A stretch of 64,000 bases of DNA from NCBI GenBank assembly GCA_030549335.1, contig CM060186.1:18777189-18841188 (forward strand). The letters are read 5' to 3'. This document shows, piece after piece, positions 1 through 11,826 of this stretch. Each line of letters begins with the position of its first letter. Positions within the stretch are counted from its first letter, which is position 1. A program made the translations under genes and the position numbers. Source of the DNA: Pontederia crassipes (lineage: Eukaryota > Streptophyta > Magnoliopsida > Commelinales > Pontederiaceae). Under the pieces are notes generated by a model. It saw only the letters and a list, made by a program, of their open reading frames with translations. It was not told where the DNA came from and did no database searches.

Positions 1-2497
1 TGGACCTTCAACCATACAAATTAGAACATGACCTTGTCATTGTTAATATAAACTTACAATTAACTTGTAGCGTCTAGAATACAAAAAGAAAAAGAAGAAC
101 CTGCCGAAACCCTAACACTGATTGATGGATCGTGTCATCTAACGCGATGATAAGAGGAATCATGCGATTGATCATTTATGGGAAAGATCGGACAGATTCG
201 AGTTTACCAGATCGGCGGGCGAGGATTGCCACCGATTCGTAGGGGCCTCTTCGAGCTCCAGCAAGTCAGATCTGTGCAATGCTTTACCACATCTGCGATC
301 GAGAGAGTTGGATTCGATCAGAAAAAATCAAAGGAAAAAAAAAACAAGAGAAGGGAGGACAAAGCCGACGAGTTATTGACGACGGCAGGCAAAAGATGGA
401 AGAGGAGAACAAGAAGGAGATCGAACAGATAGAGGATGCAAACGGGAGAGAGAGCAAGAAGGGGAGAGAGAGAGAGAGAACAGGAGGTGGGCGATACAGG
501 CGATGGAGATGTGTCCATACCTACCATCGACAAGGAAGCAAAAGCTGGACTACAAATGAGACCCGTCAGCGTACTTTTATACGCGGAGCTCCGTCGTAAA
601 TGCGAAACAAATACGCGAGCTATTCATCCATTTACTGGGCCGAGCCTTCGAATGGACTCCAATGCTGAGTAGAACTGCCCATTTAGGCCTAGAAGGATTA
701 TAACGTTTTTTTATTTATTTCATCAATTCGAATAGGTGACAGTGGGCCAACTGGTCAAGCTAGACAGGCCGAGTCTGTTTTAATAAATTTAGAAATAAAG
801 ATAAGTTTAAAATGAAATACAGAAAATAATCAAATCAAAATGTATATATAATATAATATCAACATAGATTGGAATCAAGTGGTAAGTAGTTACCCCACTT
901 GAGTAAAATCTCGAGTTGAATTCTATCATTATAAAAAAAATTGAATTTCACCCGTTATAGCTAGATATATGACGTTTGATAATTTTATCAAACGTGATTA
1001 TCAACTTGATGGCAGTTACCTCACGATTTTATCAGATTAATTAAACTTGATGATCAACTTCTAATTCATGAAGAAAATCGTCGGTATCATGAAAAAATAT
1101 AATGTTTGATCACAAATAATGTTATAAAATTTGGTGATTGTGGGTTAAGTCATTTTTTTCCCTAAAGGCACAAACAATTGGAATCAGGCAAGAGCTTGCC
1201 GTAAATTTGACAGTTAGATGATATCATAAAATATTCTAGGGATTCAATCCATTTAGAGGAAATTAATTGGTAAAAGAAAAATAGTTGAGTAATGATTAAT
1301 AATATAATTAATGTCTCACTTCTAAGGCATAAAATTATGTCTACTTGTTCAATAAAGTGACTTTCATCACTTTGCACGGCTAATTGCATTTAGATCTAGC
1401 CTTCGTATCTCCTTGAGAAGAAAAGATTCATTCCATAGAAATTTCCATCCCAATTCAATCAATAATTTCTAATTTTTTTTTCTTAGCCATGTAATGAGAG
1501 AATTTTAGTCTTACACGATTGACATCAAAATCATGAAATACCAGAGAGAACATAGAGAGTCATTCGATTATAATACAAAAAAAAGGCTCTTAATATTAAT
1601 AATCATCCAACATGAAAAGGAGTTTTCACTTTGCATCCAAGCGTTCTCCAAATTAAAAACTAGTAACCTTAAAATATTTTCGTTACTAGTTTTTAAACCG
1701 CCATACCATCAGGGCATCCGCATACATTCAAAATCATATAAAAAATTTCCTCAAATAAATTTTAGAAATAGTTAAAAATAATTAAAAAAAATATCGATAC
1801 TATGAAATTCTATGATGGTACGGTCAAAACAAGTCATACAGAGATGAAATGTGTATGATCATGAGTCATTCAATACGATCTCACTAAAGTTAGTTTGGTA
1901 ATTTTATGTGATTCTTTATCAGTCAGACAGTCACAAGATATGAGTGTATTGGTTGATAAAGTAATGTTGTATTATTGAGTCGGAATCCACTTTTTTTTTG
2001 TCTTTTCTAATTTTCTTTTTGTCTTGCAAATCAACCAAGGGAATAGAATCAATAGATAGCAAAAAATACAATAATTAAAACAATGTGCATTTTCAATAAG
2101 ATTTTTGGATCCAAAATAACATAAAAATATGTCCTGAAGAGAATTCTAAAGCTATGTCACTAGCTTGAAAATTAGAACTCAAATATATAATCTAATTATA
2201 TCTTATAGTTTTAAATATTCAAAAGTCAAATGCACCCACTAAAAATAAAAAAAAAAGGCATTTTGCGCTACGTAAACATCTAGTTGTGAAGGCACTAGAG
2301 CTGAAATTGATGTCTATAATATACATCAATATGCACTGTGGTCATATTTGACGGACAAGGTGCATGAATCATGGTGATTAGAAGGTTTGCCATGACCTTG
2401 TCCCTACGAGGATAAAGTTGCAGTCAGTCTTGTCATATAGTTACATCAAAGTACTATACATTGTTTGAGGATAAAGTTGCAGTTAGACTTCTCGTAT
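1..2497. other. Intergenic region, possible 5' flank of a gene to the left
   Basis: No convincing gene is visible here. Positions 300-490 are strongly purine-rich on the plus strand, ending in GA repeats. That equals a CT-rich stretch on the minus strand, which is typical of plant 5' untranslated leaders, so a minus-strand gene may start just left of the window. An AAACCCTAA motif lies near 110. The short open frames between 178 and 672 follow the purine bias and resemble no known family. From about 700 on the DNA is AT-rich. Two imperfect copies of a roughly 35-bp unit containing AGGATAAAGTTGCAGT lie near 2408 and 2469. Confidence 0.35.
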
Positions 2498-2502
2498 AGT
2501 TG

Positions 2503-2741
2503 TGATAATTCATGCATAAATGGATTTTGATTTTAATGAGTAACATTGAGTAAGGAGATACATATTTATAACTGATGTCTAAGTGAGATTACAACAAACA
2601 TATCATAATTAAATATGAATGACGTCGGAATTGCACATCAGACTATATCTAAAGAAGATTTGATTTGTGCTAATAGTAGATCATAACTGAAGATAAGTGC
2701 ATGTCAGATCGTATTTGGATGAGATTTGATTTGTTCTAATA
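2503..2741 (-). repeat. 3' LTR of the split copia element
   Basis: This is the partner of the repeat at 11589-11821. It begins TGATAATTCAT. Its last bases read CTAATA where the other copy has CTAACA, so the terminal CA has mutated. It is flanked on the left by AGTTG and on the right by a C-rich plus-strand tract, which is the polypurine tract on the minus strand. Confidence 0.86.
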
Positions 2742-2793
2742 GCCCCCTTCCCTCCCCTCCCCCCCAAGCTAAGGCGGTTTGGACACGCAAATG

Positions 2794-4351
2794 TCAAAAT
2801 TTAGTGCTGCATAAAGCCTTAGTCATGATATCAGTGACGTTGTCTTTAGAAGAAATAAACTTCACAACTAGCCGGCGATGAGAGACTTCGTCACGAATGA
2901 AGTGATAGTCAACTTCGACATGCTTAGTTCTAACATAAAAAGCTGGATTTGCAATGAGGTATGTCACACCACAAGGTTGGAGGTACAATCGGGTAACTTT
3001 GAGATCATGAAGAAGAGAACATAGCCAGATGAGCTCAGCAGTGGCATATGCAAGAGCCTTGTATTCAAACTAGGAGCGGGAAAGTGTGCATTTCTTATGT
3101 GCTGACCACGAGATGAGAGTGTTGCCAAAGTAAATAACAAAGCCGCCAATTGACTTTCGATCTTGGGTACAACCAGCCTAATCAACATCAGAGGGAGCAT
3201 GAAGAGAATTCAATGAGCAGGCAGACACACATAGTCCCATTGCTTTAGTGCTATTCAAATATCGAAGAATGCGCTTGACCAATTGCCAATGTTCCTCAAA
3301 TGAATTTTGCATGAATTAACACACACGATTTATCGCATAGGCAACATCGAGTGAAAGTGACAAACTAAAGTGTGCCAATAACATATCTGTAGAAACTAGG
3401 ATCATTAAATAGAGACATATTTGGGGTTGCTAAAACTGTAGGGAGAGGCGTGGACACTGCCTTGGAAGCGTGCATCTTGGTGCGGCATAGTAAATCAGAT
3501 ACATATTTATGTTGAGACAAAATGAGGCTGTCATTCAGTTGATGTAAAACTTCTATGCCAAGAAAATAGGAGAGGCATCCAAGGTCGGGACAACAAATGA
3601 GGCTGCTAGGTGGCACACAACATCTTCAATAAGAGAGGAGCAAGTTCCTCTTATGACGAGATCGTCGACATACACCAAGACATAGAGAAGAGAGGAATCT
3701 ATGTTGTATATAAAGAGAGATGAATCTACAATATAAGAGATGAAGCCAAATTTGTGAAGGGCCTCATGAAGCTTGTGAAATCAAGCTCGTGAAGCCTACT
3801 TTAGACCATAGATAGATTTGTGTAAATGACACACATAATCAAGGCGATTCACATCAACAAATCTTGAAGGTTGTTCCATAAAAATAGTCTCCTGCAAATC
3901 ACTATGAAGAAATGCATTTCCAATATTAGTTGTCTAAGAGGCCAATGTCAAGACAGAGCAATAAAGAGCACAAGACAGACAATAATTGGTTTAACAATCG
4001 ACTAAATGTGTGAAAGTAGTCAATGACGAGTTGTTAATGGAATCCCTTGGCGACAAGGTGCGCTTGTGACGTTCAAGAGTGTCATCTGGATTATACTTAT
4101 TTTTAAAAAAAATCCATTTGCAATCTATGACAGACATGAACCGAGTCCGAGAACTGACGTCCTTCATTATGTATCAAAGCTGAAACTTCCAAAGCCATTG
4201 CAGTACGCCATGCCTCACTTTTGTTGGCAGATGTAAAGCAAGTAGGAACCAAGGATGTAGAGAAGGTTTGAGCAAGGTGAGGTTTAGTAGGACGAAGATC
4301 GGCAAGAGCTTTGTAATTAATCGCAGTCTTGGAGCGAAGTCGAGCATGCAT
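2794..4351 (-). pseudogene. Copia reverse transcriptase and RNase H remnants (3' part of the split element)
   Basis: On the minus strand, 4351-4103 carries the start of the copia reverse transcriptase ('EAWRTAMALEVSAL'). Fragment 3616-3365 has the downstream part ('LGCLSYFLGIEVLH', 'LSQHKYVSDLL'). Fragments 3200-2964 and 2988-2794 cover the end of RNase H ('RTKHVEVDYHFIRDEV', 'DNVTDIMTKAL'). Order and spacing match a copia pol 3' half. Several stops and frameshifts separate the pieces, so this is a dead gene. It continues the reading broken by the hAT insertion between 4443 and 9188. Confidence 0.86.
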
Positions 4352-4387
4352 TGGAGATGACTGAGAGGTCGGGACAACAGTGGATGA

Positions 4388-4900
4388 AATGGGATATCAA
4401 CGAGGGGAGGGTGATTGACGAATAACTACAGGCTGGCTGGAATAGGAATGGCAATATTCCCCGTCCCCTGCAGGTCCCCGCGGGGATTCCTCGTTGGGGG
4501 CACCGCATTTGGCGGGGGCAAACTGCCCCCAGCCCCCCCACCTTTCGGGGATCGATCTAAATCCCTGACATTATTTTTCGTTAATAATTTATTATAATTA
4601 TATTTATTAGATTACATATGAATCATCCATTATATATATATATATAATGGGATATCAACGAGGGGAGGGTGATTGATGAATAACTACAGGCTGGCTGGAA
4701 TAGGAATGGTAATATTCCCCGTCCACTGTAGGGTCCCGCGGGGATTCTCCGTTCGGAGCACCGCATTTGGCGGGGGCAAATTGCCCCCCCTTTTCGGGGA
4801 TCGGTCTGAATCCCTGACATTATTTTTCATTAATAATTTATTATAATTATATTCATTAGATTACATATGAATCATCCATTATATATATATATATATATAA
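4388..4900 (+). repeat. 258-bp tandem duplication spanning the copia-hAT junction
   Basis: Two near-identical units lie head to tail, copy 1 from 4388 and copy 2 from 4646, with a period of 258 bp. Each contains about 55 bp of copia sequence (GGGATATCAACGAGG...), the 8-bp target site GGCTGGAA, the hAT terminus TAGGAATGG, and about 195 bp of the hAT left end running into a TA microsatellite. Each copy ends in (TA)n, so slippage or unequal exchange there is a plausible cause. Because the unit carries the insertion junction, it arose after the hAT inserted. Confidence 0.9.
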
Positions 4901-5110
4901 ACCCTAACTACTCTCTTTCTTTCTCCCTAAACAGCAACCTCTCCAAGACTCAACTCTCCACTCCAAGTCCAACAATCGTCTAGCCGCCGACCGCTAGTGT
5001 CCCTTCCCCGGTCACAAATGTCGTCTTCGATGAGGAATCGGACTCCTTCTTCACAAGGTTTTTTTTTCCTTTCTTTCTTTATCAACCGAAGTTTACGACG
5101 GTCAGGCGGC
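4900..5110 (+). other. Putative 5' leader and first-exon region of the hAT transposase gene
   Basis: After the duplicated hAT terminus comes AAACCCTAAC and a CT-rich leader-like stretch, then a small frame with ATG at 4997. A first exon of the transposase gene could lie here. No conserved domain is seen, so this is only positional inference. Confidence 0.3.
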
Positions 5111-5149
5111 GTCCTTCTCCCTCGCCTCTCCATCGCGGCCACATGCGTT

Positions 5150-5740
5150 GGAGTCCAAGAGGCATCATCTCGAGGGCGGTGTCATCATCGTCGTCAAAGG
5201 GCGGTGCCATCTTCATCGTCGAGGGAGTTGTCGTCGTCATCGATGGCATCGTCGATCCGGTCATCGTCAATCATCGGTCATCATCGTTGCGGCGGTGTCA
5301 TCGTGGATCATCGAGGGCGGTGTCATCATCGTCGTTGAGGGCATTGTCGTCATCGAGGGCATCACCATCGATTCGGACATCATCGAGGGCATCATCGATT
5401 CAGTCAGGTCGATCCGGTCATCGTCGATCCGATCATCGTCGATGGCGACGACGTCATCATGGATCATCGAGGGCGGTGTCATCGTCATCGTCAAGGGCAT
5501 CGTCATCAATCTAGTCATCGTCGAGGGCATCGTCAATCCGGGCGGATTGATTCGGTCGTCGTTGATTTGGACATCGTCGGCGGTGGCGGCGTCATCGTGG
5601 ATCATCGTCGTCGAGGGCATTTTCATCATCGAGGGCATCGTCATCGATCCGGTCATCGTTGAGGGCATCATTGATCTGATCGATCCGGTCGGCGGCGGCG
5701 ATGGAGTCATCGTGGATCATCGAGGGCTGCCCTCGTCATC
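5150..5740 (+). repeat. Low-complexity GTC/ATC/GAG minisatellite in the hAT 5' region
   Basis: About 590 bp are built from irregular repeats of short blocks such as ATCGTCGAGGGC, ATCATCG and GATCCGGTCATCG. The period varies in multiples of three, so long open frames exist on both strands: a 214-residue plus-strand frame of Val/Ile/Ser/His runs and a 147-residue minus-strand frame rich in Met/Thr/Pro. These are products of the repeat composition and not evidence of protein coding. Confidence 0.8.
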
Positions 5741-5848
5741 GTTGACGAGGGTGACTCACCCCTACGCACAGGGCGATTCAATAACTATTTAGTTTTTTTG
5801 TAATTTTTTTCAATTACTCACATTTTAATTAATTTAAGTTTTTATGCA

Positions 5849-7900
5849 GAAATAGATGGAGCAGATAATCAATTTGTCACTTTAGTTGAAAGCAATGTAA
5901 TTCAATCCGAGAATACCCCGACAAGTTTCAAAAATGAAAATGAGAAGAAAGAAGGAAGTCCAAACAAAAAAAATGTTTAACTTCTCAAGCGTGAAGTCAT
6001 TATCATAGAGAATTAATTGATGGAAGATTTTCGTCCAATATGCAAGTATTGTCAAAAGAATATTCCTGGTGATACAAAAAATGAAACTAAGCATTTGCAT
6101 GATCATATAAAAATTTATAAGTTTCGTACAACAAGAGGACCAAAACAAGCAACTCTAAAAAATTTATCCAGTTTAGACAATAAAGGTGATACATTTATTA
6201 TTGGTAATTATTCATTTAGTCAATATATTGTAAGGAAGGAACTTGCAAATATAATTGTCCTTCATGAGTATTCTCTTTCTATAGTTGATCACGTTGGGTT
6301 TAGATGATTTTGTGGTGCTATGCAACTTTTATTCAAGGTGGTTTCTCATAATACTATACAAAGTGATATTATGAAGCTATTTAATATTGAAAAGGATAAG
6401 ACATCAAATATTCTTGAAGGAATTCAAATCGTATTGCAATAGCTCTTGATATGTGGACTTCTAGTAATCAAAATAAAGGTTATATGGCCATTACAGCTTA
6501 TTTTATTGATGACAATTGGACTTTGCAACATCGACTTGTGAGGTAATTAATTGATTACTTTGATCTTATGTTTATATATACTTTTGAAACTATAAATTTT
6601 AACATGCATCATTTTTATTCTTATAGGTTCCTTTATGTTCCGACGCCGCACAATGCCGAAGGGTTTTTAAAGATTCTTTTGAATTGTTTATATGATTGAA
6701 ATTTGGATAGAAATGTATCAACTCTAATTATTGATAATTGTTCAACCAATGATGTCATGATTCCCTTGATTTTTTATAAGATTCCTTCAACTTCCTTTAT
6801 TTTGAGAGGAATAATATTTCATATGTGATGTTGTGCTCATATTCTGAATCTGATTGTCAAAGATGATTTATCTAAAATTAAAGATTCTTTGGAAAAGATG
6901 AGAGAATGTGTTAATTTTTGAGTTAGTACACCCAAAAGGGAAGAAAGATTTGGTGATACATATAGACAATTGAATATTGCTTATTCCAAAAAACTTGTGC
7001 AAGATTGCAGAAGTAGATGGAATTATACTTATTTGATGATGGCCTCTACTTTGTCATATAAAGATGTTTTTTATCGTTTAAAGCAACGTGATTCTGAATG
7101 CAAATATTACTCTAGTGCTGAAGATTGTGTAATAGTATTTGAAGTTTGTAATAAGTTTAAAGTTTTTTATGATATAATTGAACTATTTTCTGGTTTCAAC
7201 TATTCAACTTTAAATGCTTATTTTTCTAAAGTTTGTGAAATAAGAATTGCTTTGGATGAATGACTTTCTTCTCCTAATAAAGTTATTCAAGTGATGGCTT
7301 TGAGTATGAGTTCTAAATTTGACAAGTATTGAAAAAAAAATTAATGGAGTGATGACAGTAGAAACCGTTTTGGATCCAAGATATAAGATGAAGTTGTTTA
7401 ACTATTTTTTTTCCAAAGTTATATGGAAGTCAAAACAACAATGAATTGGAGAAGGTAAGAAGGTTGTGTGAAGATTTACTTCTTGAATATCAAGCTAATA
7501 ATACTATAAGTGCAATTGTTAATTCTTCATTTCCAATTATAATGGGTCCTCCACCGAAAAAATAAAAATGGGAGTATGCTTATATTAATTTTGTAGCTGA
7601 GACTTCTTCACAAAATAATTTAAAATCAGAATTGGAAAGTTATTCAGAAGAGTCTGTTTTAATTGTTAAATCAAATGATGGAATGTTTGACATATTGGAT
7701 TATTAGAAACAAATTGGATTAAAGCACTCAACTCTACAAAAGATTGTAAGGGACTTTTTAGCTATTACCATTTCTACAATTATTTCAAAATCTGCATTTA
7801 GCACCGGAGGTCGTGTGTTGAGAACACACTGTAGTAAATTGAAAGAAGACACTGTTGAAGCTTTGATATGTTATAAGATTGGTTGTATAATATATTAAAA
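5849..7900 (+). pseudogene. hAT transposase, degenerate (BED zinc finger to hATC)
   Basis: An intron acceptor (TTTATGCAG) at about 5848 precedes coding sequence. Near 6017-6120 a BED-type zinc finger is visible (C-x2-C ... HLHDH). A stop follows near 6305 and a frameshift near 6420. The transposase core continues with 'ALDMWTS' and 'GYMAITAYFID'. An intron between about 6544 and 6626 still has GTAATT and TTATAG borders. It is followed by 'CCAHILNLIVKDDL' and by 6970-7263, an open stretch rich in 'SRWNYTYLMM' type motifs. The hATC dimerisation domain lies near 7690-7895. In-frame stops occur at several points. The gene once encoded the enzyme that cut and pasted this element; as read here it is dead. 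Confidence 0.83.
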
Positions 7901-7981
7901 TGTTACAATCTATTATTCATTCAATAAATTATGATGTGTCATCTTTTTTAAACTAACAATGTTTTTTTAGGTCCTTCTAAT

Positions 7982-8925
7982 GAAAAGTGTGTTTTTTACA
8001 CAATCAACGGAGATGAAGATGTAAATGATTGAATGATGAAGTTGTGATAATTTTTTATCATTTTTTTAATTTTATTCAATTTAGTTTTATTGTACTAATC
8101 ATTTTTTTATTAACTTGTAGGAAACTTTGCAAATGGACGAAGGATGAAATGAAGAAAAATGATGAATGTCTTCTTATTGATCTTTTACAAATGTTGTTAA
8201 AATATTTTGTGTTGTAATTTAAACTTTATGTTATGAAACTTATAACAAATTTGAAATTTATGTTGTGGTAGAATTTGAAAATTATGTTGCGGTAGAAAGT
8301 GTGCTTTTTACACAATCAACGAAGATGAAAATGTAGATGTAGATGATTGAATGATGAAGTTGTTGTAACTTTTATCATTTTTTAATTTTATTCAATTTAA
8401 TTTAATTGCACTAATAATTTTTTTATTAATTTGTAGGAAACTTTGCAAATGAGTGAAAGATGAAGTGAAGAAAAATAATGAATATCCTCTTATTGATCTT
8501 TTACAAATGTTGTTAAAATATTTGGTGTTGTAATTTAAATTTTATGTTATAAAACTTGTATCAAATTTGAAGTTTGTTGTTGTGGTAGAATTTGAAAATT
8601 ATATTGTGGTGGAAAGTGTGTTTTTTACACAATGAAAATGTAGATGATTGAATGATGAAGTTGTGGTAACTTTTTATCATTTTTTATCTTTTATTCAATT
8701 TAGTTTTATTGTACTAATTATTTTTCTTATTAACTTGTAGAAAACTTTGCAAATGGGCGAAGGATGAAATGAAGAAAAGTGATGAATGTCCTTTTATTAA
8801 TCTTTTACAAATATTGTTAAAATATTTGATGTTGTAATTTAAACTTTATGTTATGAAACTTGTATTAAATTTGAAGTTAGTGTTGTGGTAAAATTTGAAA
8901 ATTATGTTGTCGTAGAATTTGTGTC
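7982..8925 (+). repeat. Three tandem ~315-bp units in the hAT 3' region
   Basis: Units start at about 7982, 8295 and 8612. Each begins GAAAGTGTG(T/C)TTTTTACACAATC or GAAAAGTGTG and continues with GATGATTGAATGATGAAG and a T-rich stretch. Each then has an acceptor-like TTGTAG followed by AAACTTTGCAAATG. Each closes with a GTTGTAATTTAAA...GTTGTGGTAGAATTTG segment. The units differ by scattered substitutions and small indels, and the third lacks part of the ACACAATCAACG segment. They sit immediately downstream of the hATC region, so they look like amplification of the last intron/exon and 3' untranslated sequence. Confidence 0.85.
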
Positions 8926-9390
8926 AAAAATTGAATTTTATGTTGTAGAATTTATAATTAAATTTGAAGTTTATGTTGTGAAATTTATAATAGTGATATA
9001 TTTATAACTGTGTGCATGAATACTCTATAATAATTGATTCTTTTTCTAATTTTTTCATATTTGCTAATAAAAAATTTGAGGAATCGGATCCTCGCGAGAA
9101 TTTGGGGACCCGCGGGGATTGGGGCAGGGGCCGATCGACGGGGTCGAAGGGTGTCCCCCACCCCGAATAGGGTCGGGTGCCATTCCTAGGCTAGAAAGTG
9201 AAGATGAGGAGACAGTAGAGACGATGGATGGAAAGGTCCAAATAGTGGGAATCGAGATCCATGGGCCTAGAATGGATTGAAAAGTAGATGACGAAGACAA
9301 GAGAAAAGAGAAGGAAGCTTCATCAAATTTAGCATGTCATTAAACATAGATACGATAAATTTTGGGGTCAAGACATCTGTAGCCAAGATA

Positions 9391-11446
9391 TTATGAAGGA
9401 TATATCAGAAAAATACATTTGATTGAATGGTAGGCAAATTTGTATCGATTGTAGAGACGCAAAAAAGGATAAACAACACATCCAAAGACCTTAAGAAAAG
9501 AATAGTCAAGTTGTTTATGAAATAAAAGTTCAAATGTTGACTTGAATGATAAAAATGCAGAAGTTAGTCTATTAATGAGATAAACGGACATCTCAACTGC
9601 AAATTGTCAAAAACGATGGGGAACCTGAGAGTGAGCAAGAAGTGTGAGCATAGTTTCAACAATATGTCAAATTTTGCGCTCAACACATCCATTTTGCTCA
9701 TAAGTGTGCGGGCTGGATAAGCAATGATGAATACTGCAACCCTTAAAGTGAGGCTTGAGAGCCATATATTCATCGTTGTCATTTGCTTGGACAACTATGA
9801 TTTTGCAATTAAATTGGCATTCAACTAGAAGCTGCAAGTGAATAAGACATCGAATTTCTATTTGAGAGGATAAATCCAACAAAACTTTGAATAGTCATCA
9901 ATAAAAATTACAAAATAAGAATGTCCCTCATAAGAAGAGGTAGGAGCAGAACCCCATACATCACTATGAATTAAAGCAAATGGAACACAACTTGCTGTGA
10001 AGGTTAACAAGAGATGGTGCCGGGTGGATTTGCCAAGTTTGCCTACGTCGCAGGTTGAAGTGAAGAAAGCAATTGCAATGTGATGGTAACAAGTTAGGTG
10101 CTGGAGTAGACGACCATGAGGATGACCAAGACATTAATGCCAAGGAGGCGACTTATTGCAGATGGAGGTACTAGGAGAGGAAGAACGAAGGTGATGCAGC
10201 TACAACTGAAAATAGTACAAGCCATTTTAATAGGGTCATGGAGCAGTACTTGTTGCGTGACTCGATCCTTAACAAAAAAAGAATTATGATGAAATTCAAA
10301 AAAATAGTTATTATCTCGAGTGAATTTATGAACATAAATTAAGGAACGGATAACTTAAAGAACATGTAGAATATTGGATAAAGAAATAGGATGAGAAGCA
10401 GAAAGAAATGTAGAACTATCAACATGAGAGATAGCCAAATGTGTAACATCGCTAGCCTATTGAAGGGACTGCAGATGGAGTGTTGTATGGTGAGTCGTGC
10501 CAGCATTAGGGATCCAATCGATGTAGCTGCCGAAAGTTGGTAGGACATCAGAAGAAAATGATGCATAAGCATGTGCTGAGGGACCATGCATAGTGAAGGC
10601 ATGTGGCAGAACAGTCATATTTTATGGCTGAGAAAAGCTTGGAGGAGGACCCCATGACATCAATGACTATAAAATTGGATGTCGCCATAGTAACATCTTT
10701 ACAAGCTATGACCATAAACAGGGCATGCATCGCGGCGATACGAGGTTGGTTTGGGACGTCCACGTCCTCGAGGTCACTAGTTATTGCGATTTGAATGAGC
10801 CAAATGAGCACTCGACGCTATATCATCAGGAGTAGAGGCATTTTGTGCAAGCCAAATTTCGTGGCTCAACAATATGCTGTGAAGTTCGACGAGGAGTAGA
10901 ACGAGCATACAATGAGGCAACTATGTCTCCATAGGAGGCACCCAGATTACTAAAAACAATTTTATTAAAGCTGGCAGAAGAAAGAGCATGTCATGTCGTA
11001 GTAAGTTCATGAGCAATAAATTTTGCATTGCAAAGAAATGTAGTGATAGATGCATCACCCTTCTTGGTGTTTTATAACTGCTCAGAAAGTTGCAAGATGC
11101 GGGTGTAAGAAAGAGCACCGAATGCAAGGTGCAGATCTTCCAAACATCAGATGAGGTGTTGAGATCGACGACATAAGGCATGTCTTCTTCAGAAAAAGAG
11201 GCTATAAGCCAACTTACAAGAACTTGATATTTGTACTGTATCCAAGCACTGTATGCAATTGATTGCAATGGATGATGTTCCATTGTAGATTGAGGAGCTC
11301 TCTAGTGCATCGGTTGTGGTAGGAAGATATCGTGGCGGACATGGCACCGAGCCATCGACAAAGCCTTCGAGATCAAAGCTTCGAAGAAGGTGAAGAAGTT
11401 GCATACGCCATAGGAGGTAGTTTGTTGCCGTGAGTTTTAGGGACAA
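9391..11446 (-). pseudogene. Copia gag and integrase remnants (5' part of the split element)
   Basis: Reading on the minus strand from 11446, the first fragment resembles the gag N-terminus of copia elements, with a 'TNYLLWRMQ' motif and 'GFVDGS'. A following fragment (11283-10921) contains 'LVSWLIASFSEED', as in the UBN2/gag region. Fragments between 9882 and 9391 resemble the integrase core and its C-terminal side: 'PHTYEQNGCVERK', then 'LINRL' and 'LKVFGCVVYP'. The frames change repeatedly and are interrupted by stops, so no functional protein is encoded. The hAT insertion at 9188 truncates this half directly downstream of integrase. Confidence 0.82.
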
Positions 11447-11588
11447 GTTGTGATGAACCTATTTAAATGTAGGTAAAACTGGTGATGGGATAAAAATGGA
11501 ATGTTGATAAGCCTATGTAGAAGAGGTATACGATGCCATTGGGAGGTAGGAAAAAGATTAACGTATTACCAAGTTTGCTCTGATACCA

Positions 11589-11821
11589 TGACAATTCATA
11601 TAAAAATGGATTTTGGCTTTAATGAGTTTTGCATTGTATACATTGAGTAATGATGTACATATTTATAAGTGATGGCCAAGTGAGATTACAACAAACATAT
11701 CATAACTAAAGATGAATGCCATCGAAACTGCATGAAGATTTGATTTGTGCTAACAGTAAATCATAACTGAAGATAAATGCACATCATATCATATTTGGAT
11801 GAGATTTGATTTGTGCTAACA
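11589..11821 (-). repeat. 5' LTR of the split copia element
   Basis: This 233-bp terminal repeat begins TGACAATTCAT and ends GCTAACA on the plus strand. It matches 2503-2741 along its whole length with scattered substitutions and small gaps, which implies an old insertion. The AGTTG target duplication directly follows it. Confidence 0.88.
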
Positions 11822-11826
11822 AGTTG

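Larger units (their letters stand above)
4443..9188 (+). mobile_element. hAT-superfamily DNA transposon inserted in the copia element
   Basis: The element starts TAGGAATGGCA and ends TGCCATTCCTA, giving a short perfect terminal inverted repeat. GC-rich subterminal sequence (GGGGATT and CGCGGGGATT motifs) follows at both ends. The flanks are GGCTGGAA (4435-4442) and GGCTAGAA (9189-9196), an 8-bp target duplication with one mismatch, as expected for hAT. Inside is a degenerate transposase gene on the plus strand (about 5849-7900). Three internal repeated regions are listed separately: a duplicated left end, a low-complexity GTC/ATC tract, and a triplicated 3' unit. Stops and a frameshift in the transposase suggest it cannot move by itself. 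Confidence 0.9.
2503..11821 (-). mobile_element. Degenerate Ty1/copia LTR retrotransposon, split by a hAT element
   Basis: This is a complete but decayed copia retrotransposon on the minus strand. Its 5' LTR is at 11589-11821 and its 3' LTR at 2503-2741. The two are collinear, begin with TG, and end with CA (decayed to TA in the 3' LTR). The 5-bp target duplication AGTTG lies at 2498-2502 and 11822-11826. Next to the 5' LTR, positions 11577-11588 read on the minus strand as TGGTATCAGAGC, the primer site for initiator tRNA-Met. Next to the 3' LTR, 2743-2765 is a polypurine tract on the minus strand. Internal fragments of gag, integrase, reverse transcriptase and RNase H lie in copia order. The element is 9.3 kb only because a 4.7-kb hAT transposon sits inside it. 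Its proteins are broken by many stops and frameshifts. Confidence 0.92.

Noticed and set aside
178-672. Three overlapping small frames at the left edge
   Set aside because: Arg/Lys/Glu-rich composition reflects the purine tract. No conserved motif or splice pattern supports a gene.
5148-5792. 214-residue plus-strand and 147-residue minus-strand open frames
   Set aside because: Both follow from triplet-period low-complexity repeats. No domain is visible and composition is extreme.
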